A stretch of DNA of 64,000 bases from contig JBEKZV010000041.1 of the NCBI GenBank assembly GCA_049509515.1, positions 1-64,000 on the forward strand. The letters are read 5' to 3'. Shown in pieces: positions 56,603-64,000 of the stretch (position 1 is its first letter; every line of letters begins with the position of its first letter). Position numbers and translations under genes: made by a program. Origin of the DNA: JBEKCP01 sp049509515. GTDB lineage: Bacteria > Planctomycetota > Planctomycetia > Pirellulales > Thermoguttaceae. The notes beneath the pieces were generated by a model. It had not been told where the DNA came from. It did not search any database and saw nothing but the letters and a program-made list of their open reading frames with translations.

Positions 56603-57368
56603 TCGCGATCGTTTCGGATTTGGGATTTGGGATTTGGGATTTTTCGACCCGCGCCACTTCTCCCACCACGATCACCGCCGGTGGCCGGAGCTGCCGCCCG
56701 TGTATCACCGCCGCCACCTCGCCCAGGGTCGAGCGGATCACCTCCTGGTCCGGCCACGTCGCGCGGCGGACGACGGCCACGGGCGTGCCCGCCGGGCGGC
56801 CACCCCGCAGCAGCGCCTCGCTCCATTGCTCGACGGACGTTACGGCCATGTAGAAGACCAGCGTGCCCGGGAACCGGGCCAGCGATTCGTAGTCCAGCTC
56901 CGGACCGGCCGAGGCGTCGCTCCGCCGGTGGCCGGTCACCAGGGCCACGGCCGAGGCGCAATCGCGATGCGTCAGCGGCACGCCGGCATGGCTGGCGGCG
57001 GCCAGGGCGGCCGTTACGCCGGGCACCACTTCGCAGGCGATCCCCGCCGCGTGGAGGGCCTGGACCTCCTCGGCCCCCCGGCCGAACAGGTGCGGATCGC
57101 CGCTCTTGAGCCGCACGACGGTCCTGCCCTGCCGGGCCGCGTCGATCATCCGCCGCTGGACTTCTTCCTGCGACATGCCACGGCCGCCGTGGGGATGGCC
57201 CAGCGACACCAACTCGGCCGGCGCCGAAACATGGCCCAGGATCGCCGGGTTGACCAGGTAGTCGTAGAGCACCAGGTCCGCCAGGGCCAGGCACTCCGCG
57301 CCGCGGAGCGTCAGCAGCCCCGGGTCGCCCGGCCCGGCACCCACCAGGTAAACTTGACCGTTTGCCAT
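56592..57368 (-). CDS. cobA: uroporphyrinogen-III C-methyltransferase (CobA)
   Basis: A 258-residue protein; first gene of the operon after the riboswitch. MANGQVYLVGAGPGDPGLLTLRGAECL, ALADLVLYDYLVNPAIL, GRTVVRLKSGDPHLFGRGAEEVQAL (LKGGDP-like), VVPGVTAALAAASHAGVPLTHRDCASAVALVTGH and TLVFYMAV identify it as SUMT, making precorrin-2 from uroporphyrinogen III. The last ~16 residues (EKSQIPNPKSETIANDG) are read from GGATTTG heptamers at 56612-56642 and are not family sequence. No CysG-type dehydrogenase/chelatase domain is fused, so precorrin-2 oxidation must come from elsewhere. Confidence 0.96.
   Translation of the reverse strand: MANGQVYLVGAGPGDPGLLTLRGAECLALADLVLYDYLVNPAILGHVSAPAELVSLGHPHGGRGMSQEEVQRRMIDAARQGRTVVRLKSGDPHLFGRGAEEVQALHAAGIACEVVPGVTAALAAASHAGVPLTHRDCASAVALVTGHRRSDASAGPELDYESLARFPGTLVFYMAVTSVEQWSEALLRGGRPAGTPVAVVRRATWPDQEVIRSTLGEVAAVIHGRQLRPPAVIVVGEVARVEKSQIPNPKSETIANDG
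56612..56642. repeat. GGATTTG heptamer tract at the 3' end of cobA
   Basis: CGGATTTGGGATTTGGGATT continues to TTTTTC: three to four units of 7 bp (GGATTTG). It lies next to the cobU start and encodes NPKSQIPNPKS-like text in cobA. Confidence 0.85.
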
Positions 57369-57470
57369 GGGGACTGAGTCTCATAAAGCTGCGACCGTTT
57401 GTGGCGGAACACGCCGACCATCGGTCGCAGAACACAGGCGCGACCAACGGTCGCGGCTTTATTCTTTGAA

Positions 57471-57505
57471 ACAAAAAAGCCCACCTGCGGGAGGTTGGGC
57501 TTGTG
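57471..57505 (-). terminator. intrinsic terminator between the cobalamin riboswitch and cobA
   Basis: On the minus strand AAGCCCA, a GC-rich loop and TGGGCTT form the hairpin, followed immediately by TTTTTTG. It lies about 60 bp after the riboswitch core and 100 bp before the cobA start, where a transcriptional expression platform is expected. The 57390-57460 stretch after it holds three GCGACC/GGTCGC inverted pairs that could form further hairpins in the leader. Confidence 0.85.
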
Positions 57506-57559
57506 TACATGACGAAGTAATGCCTTTCCCGCGAAGGACCGCGCCGCTGGGGCGCGATG

Positions 57560-57752
57560 TCGTATCCTGACTTTCGGGTCGTTCTACTCGCCGTCGCCTT
57601 CCCATCCCCCCAGGGGACAGTGGCTTCTCGGGAGCCCGACCGGCTCGCGCTGGGTGCGGGCCTGGGGGTTCCTGACGGCTTTCGTCGCCGATCACAGTGG
57701 CGGGGCCGTGCTGGATTCTCACCAGCTTCCGAGTTCCTATTCGGAACATCCT
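57560..57752 (-). promoter_or_regulatory. cobalamin (AdoCbl) riboswitch
   Basis: Reading the minus strand from 57752, the conserved elements appear in order: GGTGAGAATCC (57723-57713), a GCACGG segment, GCCACTG (57701-57695), a variable stem, GCCACTG again (57624-57618), GGGAAGGCGACGGCG (57603-57589) and the B12 box region AGTCAGGATAC (57572-57562). This is the standard class I cobalamin riboswitch. With the terminator downstream it should stop transcription of the cobA-cobK operon when adenosylcobalamin is plentiful. No gene is present from 57369 to 58119. Confidence 0.95.
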
Positions 57753-57810
57753 CAGCATAAGGCGGCCCGCCCAGACCGTCAAGGGCCCGGCTGGCCGGCA
57801 ATCGCGCGTC

Positions 57811-57889
57811 GGGTGGCACGCCCTGAGGCGCGAAGGGCGTGGAAGGCTCGCAAAGCACGCCCTTCGCTCCGCTCAGGGACGTGCCACCC
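57811..57889. repeat. 79-bp imperfect inverted repeat upstream of the RND exporter gene
   Basis: GGGTGGCACG...CCCTGAG at 57811-57827 pairs with CTCAGGG-ACGTGCCACCC at 57872-57889. The inner GAAGGGCGTG (57832-57841) pairs with CACGCCCTTC (57856-57865). It can fold into a long cruciform. It lies between the divergent cobA leader and the exporter gene, and may be another mobile palindrome. Confidence 0.75.
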
Positions 57890-58119
57890 CGTTCGCTGCG
57901 AGCGACCGGCCCGCCAAACGGTCCTCGCATGCCCATTCTGGGGAGGTCTGCGGTGGCGTTATTCGTCTTGCGGCCGGGCCGGGCAAGTATTAGAATCCCG
58001 CAATTCCTGCTCTCATTTGGGGGGACCGGGCACGATGCCCGGCAGCCGGCAGTCAGGATCGATCGCGGCCGTCCGCCCCCCATCTCGGGCATCGTGGAAC
58101 AACAAGCTGGGCCAATGTG

Positions 58120-60981
58120 ATGTCGGCGGAAGGGATGCCGCGGGCAGAATCGTCGCTAGTGGCCAAGCCTCTGGAGTGGATCACCGCCCTGGTGATCCGC
58201 TTCCCGGTGGCCACGATGGTCGTGTCCGGGCTATTGGCCGCCGGGTCGTTGGTGTTGGCCCAGACGCGGTTGCAGTTCCAGACGAGCCGCTCCAGCCTGC
58301 TGAGCCCGAAGAGCGATTACAACCGCCGCTGGCTGGAGTACGCCGACGAGTTCGGCGAGCAGGACGACGTGGTGGTCGTCGTCAGCGGCGAGAACCGCCA
58401 AGCGATCCTTCCCGTCTTGGACGAGCTTGCCGAGCGTCTCAAGCGGGAGCCCAAGTTCTTCCGCTCGGTGTTCCACCGGGTAGACACGGCGAAGTTTCAG
58501 GCCAAGGGGCTGTACTACCTGAAGCCCGAGAAGTTGGCCGAGATCGAGGGGTTCCTGGGCTCGGTTCGGCCGGTGATCGAGGGCCAGTGGTCGGCGTTGA
58601 ACGTCGGCGGGCAGGTGGCGTGGTTTGCGGAGCAGCTTGGCAGCGGCGATCCGCGGCAGGCGGCGGCCGCCGCCGGGGCGGGCCGTGAGGCCCAGGCCCA
58701 GGCCCTGAAGATGCTCGGCGAGGCGCTGGGGAAGCCCGGCCCGTACCACTCCCCGTGGCCCGACATGCGCGACACGGCCGCTTTCAACCAGCCGGGCGAA
58801 TGGGGCGACTTCCTCAAGAGCGGCGGCTACATCATGGCCAACGGGGGCCGGGTGGGCATGCTCCAGATGTGGATGGTCAAGAACAAGGGCGACAATTTCG
58901 CCGAATATGCCGACGCCATCGCCGCCTTGCGGCGGATCGTGGGCGAAGTGCGGGGCCGCCATCCCCAAACCTGGATCGGCCTGACCGGCATCCCCATCAT
59001 GGAAAACGACGAGATGGAATCCAGCGGCACGGCGATGACCCAGGCGGGCATCCTGTCGCTGGTGGGCGTGGCCCTGCTGTACATCGCCGGGTTCGGCTGC
59101 ATCCGCCACCCGACCATGGCCATCATCGCCCTGGTGGTGCCCATGGCCTGGGCGTTCGGGTTCATCGTGCTGGCCGTGGGGCACTTGAACATCCTCAGCA
59201 GCGCGTTTGCCACGATCATCATCGGCCTGGGCAGCGACTTCGGCGTGTACTACATCGCGCAGTACCTCCGGCTGCAGTCGCAAAACCTCTCGACCCGCGA
59301 CGCCCTGCTGGAGACCGCCCGCAGCATGGGCCCCGGCATCACCACCGGGGCCCTGAGCACGGCGATGGCCTTCTTCGTGATCGGGCTGAGCGACTTTCCG
59401 GGCATCGCGGAGCTGGGGATGATTGCGGGCGGCGGCATCCTGCTGTGCTGGCTGGCGGCGTTGACGACGCTGCCGGCGATGATCCAGTGGTGGGACGGCG
59501 ATCGCCGCGCGTGGAGGGCCCCGGCCCCGCTGGACATCTACGGCTGGCTGGGCCCGCTCTTGCGGCGCCCGAAGCTGCTCCTGGGCGGCTACGCCGCGGC
59601 GACGCTCCTGTTGGCGCTGGGGATGGGCCACCTGTGGTACGACCACAACCTGTTGCACATGCAGGCGGCCGGCCTGGAGAGCGTCGAGCTGGAAGAACGC
59701 CTGCTGCGGCAGAACGACCTGGGGGCCTCGTTCGCCGTGTCCGTGGCCAAGACCCGCGAGGAGCTCCTGGCCCGCAAGCAGAAGTTTCTCGAGTTGCCCA
59801 TGGTCGACTCGGTGAAGGAGATCGTCTCGTGTTTCCCGGAGGATACCCAGGCCAACCGGCCGGTCATCGAGCGGATCCACGCGCGGCTGAGGAACCTGCC
59901 GGACCACGCGCCCACGTATGACTTCCAGAGCTGGAACATCACCACGGCATTCCGCATGCCGGACCGCGTGGGGCAGATCCCGGTGGTGCCGCAGGCGGCG
60001 CTGGCGGCGGCCCTGACGCGGCTCGGGCAAATGGCGGCGGCAGGCCCGCCCACGGCCGAGACCCGGGCGCTCGGGCAGCTTTGCGAGTTGGTCCGCGCCC
60101 TGCCCGAGCAGGAGTATCGCCGCCGTCTTGCGACCTTCCAGCAGGGGCTGGCCGCGGACGTGCTCGCGCGGCTCACGGCGCTCCGCGGGGTCTCCGATCC
60201 CGAGCCGCCGCAGTTGGGCGACCTGCCGCAGGGCCTCGTGGCCCGCTTCGTCGGCCGGCACGGCTGGTACGCCATGCAGGTCTGCACCAAGGCCGACATC
60301 TGGAACATGGACGCCCTGGAGAAGTTCGTCCACGCGGTGCGCAAAGTCGACGTCAACGTGACCGGCAACCCGTTGCAGATCTATGAAGCCTCGCGGCAGA
60401 TGAAGACGACCTACGAGAAAGGGGCCCTGTACGCGGTGCTGGCGGTACTGGCGGTCGTGTATCTCGATTTCCGCAGCCTGCGGCTGTCGCTCTTGGCCCT
60501 GGTGCCGCTGGTGGCCTCGAAATTGCAGCTCTTCGGCCTGATGGGATGGCTCGGCATCCCCTTGAACCCGGCCAACATGATCGTGCTGCCCTTGATCCTG
60601 GGCGTGGGCGTCGACACGGGGGTGCATATCGTCCACGACTATCTGCGGGAGCGGGCTCCGTACCGCATCAGCGCCTCGACCGGGGCGGCGGTCGTGATCA
60701 ACACGCTGCAGAACATTGTGGGGTTCGGCGGCCTCATGATCGCCGCGCACTGCGGGCTGCACAGCCTGGGCCGCGTCCTGACGCTCGGCATGGCCTGCTG
60801 CCTGCTGAGCGGCCTGGTGATGCCGGCATTGTTGCGGCTGATGCCGGGTCGCGGGGCCGCGGCGGGCGGCCAGGCAGGCCCCGCGCGCGGAGCGGCCAAG
60901 ATCGATCCGGCGGCCGGGCGCCCCGGCCCGCACGCCGTCCGGCCACTGGCCATCCCCCGCCGCACCGCAGCGCCCGTCTGA
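58120..60981 (+). CDS. MMPL/RND-type exporter, HpnN-like
   Basis: A 953-residue inner-membrane protein. N-terminal span (about 25-46, FPVATMVVSGLLAAGSLVLA) followed by a large periplasmic loop, a cluster of five or six spans at ~305-470 (LSLVGVALLYIAGFGC, FATIIIGLGSDFGVYYIAQYL, GITTGALSTAMAFFVIGLSDF), a second loop, and a second cluster at ~765-930 with LILGVGVDTGVHIVHDYL and VVINTLQNIVGFGGLMIAAH. The G-x-x-x-D motifs in both clusters (GLGSDFG, GVGVDTG) are the proton-relay Asp of MMPL/RND proteins. Similar proteins are the hopanoid exporter HpnN. The hopanoid link is inference, since no hpn gene is nearby. ATG 58120 chosen; a GTG directly before it is less likely. Confidence 0.85.
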   Translation: MSAEGMPRAESSLVAKPLEWITALVIRFPVATMVVSGLLAAGSLVLAQTRLQFQTSRSSLLSPKSDYNRRWLEYADEFGEQDDVVVVVSGENRQAILPVLDELAERLKREPKFFRSVFHRVDTAKFQAKGLYYLKPEKLAEIEGFLGSVRPVIEGQWSALNVGGQVAWFAEQLGSGDPRQAAAAAGAGREAQAQALKMLGEALGKPGPYHSPWPDMRDTAAFNQPGEWGDFLKSGGYIMANGGRVGMLQMWMVKNKGDNFAEYADAIAALRRIVGEVRGRHPQTWIGLTGIPIMENDEMESSGTAMTQAGILSLVGVALLYIAGFGCIRHPTMAIIALVVPMAWAFGFIVLAVGHLNILSSAFATIIIGLGSDFGVYYIAQYLRLQSQNLSTRDALLETARSMGPGITTGALSTAMAFFVIGLSDFPGIAELGMIAGGGILLCWLAALTTLPAMIQWWDGDRRAWRAPAPLDIYGWLGPLLRRPKLLLGGYAAATLLLALGMGHLWYDHNLLHMQAAGLESVELEERLLRQNDLGASFAVSVAKTREELLARKQKFLELPMVDSVKEIVSCFPEDTQANRPVIERIHARLRNLPDHAPTYDFQSWNITTAFRMPDRVGQIPVVPQAALAAALTRLGQMAAAGPPTAETRALGQLCELVRALPEQEYRRRLATFQQGLAADVLARLTALRGVSDPEPPQLGDLPQGLVARFVGRHGWYAMQVCTKADIWNMDALEKFVHAVRKVDVNVTGNPLQIYEASRQMKTTYEKGALYAVLAVLAVVYLDFRSLRLSLLALVPLVASKLQLFGLMGWLGIPLNPANMIVLPLILGVGVDTGVHIVHDYLRERAPYRISASTGAAVVINTLQNIVGFGGLMIAAHCGLHSLGRVLTLGMACCLLSGLVMPALLRLMPGRGAAAGGQAGPARGAAKIDPAAGRPGPHAVRPLAIPRRTAAPV

Positions 60982-61053
60982 GCGACCCTGCGTCGGGTTG
61001 ACAAAACGCATCGTGTGGCGAAAACGAGCCCTGGGCGGTCGTCGCCGCAAGAC

Positions 61054-61085
61054 GTGCCCCGCACCGCGGGCCCTCTCCCGCGGTG
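61054..61085. terminator. GC-rich hairpin after the exporter gene, possible terminator
   Basis: CCGCACCGCGGG (about 61057-61068) and CCCGCGGTGCGG (61075-61086) pair perfectly around CCCTCT. No T-run follows on the plus strand, so it could be factor-dependent or another repeat. The rest of the 323-bp spacer (60982-61304) holds a T/C-rich stretch (61169-61200) and no gene. Confidence 0.5.
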
Positions 61086-61304
61086 CGGCCCCCGAGAAGG
61101 CGCAGAAAATCCCTGCGGGCGTTTGACGACCAGGCGATCTTGACACAGAGTTCAGATAGCGTTATCGCTCCTCCTTTCTTCTTTTCTTTGCGTCCTTGTC
61201 CGCCGCCCACTCGCGGCACGCAGTCGAAAGTCCCGCAGTTTTCCGGGCACCGCCGGCAACGGCTGCCTTGGGACCTGTCGGCGACCGACCTCAGGCCAGG
61301 CACC

Positions 61305-63749
<2,445 letters not shown>

Positions 63750-63786
63750 CCGCGGATGGATGCTGCTCGCGGGCGAACCTGATCCA

Positions 63787-63840
63787 AGCCCGAAGCGCAA
63801 GCGAGGGAGATAAACGATTCCCTCGCTCGCGCTTCGGGCT
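63787..63840. repeat. 22-bp-arm inverted repeat after the protease gene
   Basis: AGCCCGAAGCGCAAGCGAGG continuing GA (63787-63808) pairs with TCCCTCGCTCGCGCTTCGGG continuing CT (63819-63840), with one mismatch in 22. It starts 37 bp after the protease stop. The sequence is of a kind I associate with abundant planctomycete intergenic repeats; it may double as a terminator (TTCTG follows) for either convergent gene. Confidence 0.8.
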
Positions 63841-63890
63841 TCTGTGCAACGTGCCGTCTTCACCCGCGAGCAGTACACATCCGCGGACAT

Positions 63891-64000
63891 TCATCCGCGG
63901 CTGCCAAGGGCTTCCTTGCACATGCGGCGATAGCGGTTCTGCTCGGCAGAGCTTTCGGGCAGGGCGGCCCCTTGCCGCCAAGCGGCACGCGCCTCGTCCG
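63891..64000 (-). CDS. C-terminal end of an unidentified protein, 5' end off the window
   Basis: The minus strand is open from the window edge to a TGA at 63893-63891 and reads DEARAAWRQGAALPESSAE followed by QNRYRRMCKEALGSRG. The composition (Arg, Glu, Ala, regular helix) and codon use look coding and resemble the end of a TPR-type or signalling protein, but 35 residues are too few to assign a family. It is convergent with the protease gene. Confidence 0.45.
   Translation of the reverse strand, partial: DEARAAWRQGAALPESSAEQNRYRRMCKEALGSRG

Noticed and set aside
57459..57782. Possible small protein upstream of cobA on the minus strand
   Set aside because: The span coincides with the cobalamin riboswitch and terminator, and the reading frame has no conserved features.
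58231..61146. 971-codon open frame antisense to the RND exporter
   Set aside because: The plus-strand product has membrane spans and MMPL motifs; the antisense product is His/Gln/Arg-rich without structure.

Overview
The window is high-GC bacterial DNA that looks like a planctomycete (Planctomycetota, probably Pirellulales or a relative). The evidence is a DUF1559 prepilin-like gene, a DUF3467 gene, two very large or secreted proteins that start with the planctomycete Arg-rich leader ending in an 'LExLExRxLL'-type motif, Tat-exported oxidoreductase/phosphoesterase-type proteins, and several interspersed repeat families. The taxonomic call is inference.

Layout. (1) 1-10 kb, minus strand: a giant Rhs/YD-repeat surface protein with four tandem golvesin-like domains at its N-terminus, split by one in-frame TGA at 8362-8364. 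A small lipoprotein gene follows, then a second, 5'-truncated Rhs copy that runs off the left edge. (2) 10.2-16.5 kb: a DUF3467 gene, a truncated tRNA-Ser(GCT), a PAP2 phosphatase, a Tat-exported metallophosphoesterase, a helical-repeat secreted protein and an EF-hand protein. (3) 16.9-27.2 kb, plus strand: a type II secretion / type IV pilus-like operon (gspE-F-G-H-I-J-K, then GspL/PilM-like and GspM/PilO-like genes). (4) 27.3-30.7 kb: a DUF362 protein, a uroporphyrinogen-decarboxylase-family protein and a DUF1559 prepilin-like protein. (5) 31.2-38.2 kb: an AddB/AddA-type helicase-nuclease pair. (6) 38.2-57.8 kb, minus strand: a 21-gene cobalamin operon (cobA-cobU-cobT-cobS-cobC-cobQ-cbiB-cobO-cbiA-cbiXC-cbiM-cbiN-like-cbiQ-cbiO-cbiD-cbiE-cobI-cobM-cbiG-cobJ-cobK). 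A cobalamin riboswitch and an intrinsic terminator precede it. CbiX, CbiD and CbiG, with no CobG or CobNST, indicate the anaerobic (early cobalt insertion) route. A CbiMNQO-type transporter supplies the cobalt. No cbiT is visible. (7) 58.1-63.7 kb: an HpnN-like RND/MMPL exporter and a secreted subtilisin. A gene fragment runs off the right edge.

The most unusual feature is the repeat landscape. At least six short palindromic or interspersed families, plus many tandem repeats whose unit is always 7 bp, lie between genes and also inside them. In AddA, AddB, CbiD, CbiA, CbiB, CobC, CobQ, CbiG, GspE, GspI, GspL and probably CobS they stay in frame and add extra peptide to otherwise recognisable proteins. 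One palindromic copy (24705-24779) is flanked by a 16-bp direct repeat that duplicates the end of gspK, which looks like the mark of an insertion. This resembles the in-frame palindromic elements of Rickettsia and the heptanucleotide repeats of cyanobacteria, and is the best candidate here for something undescribed.
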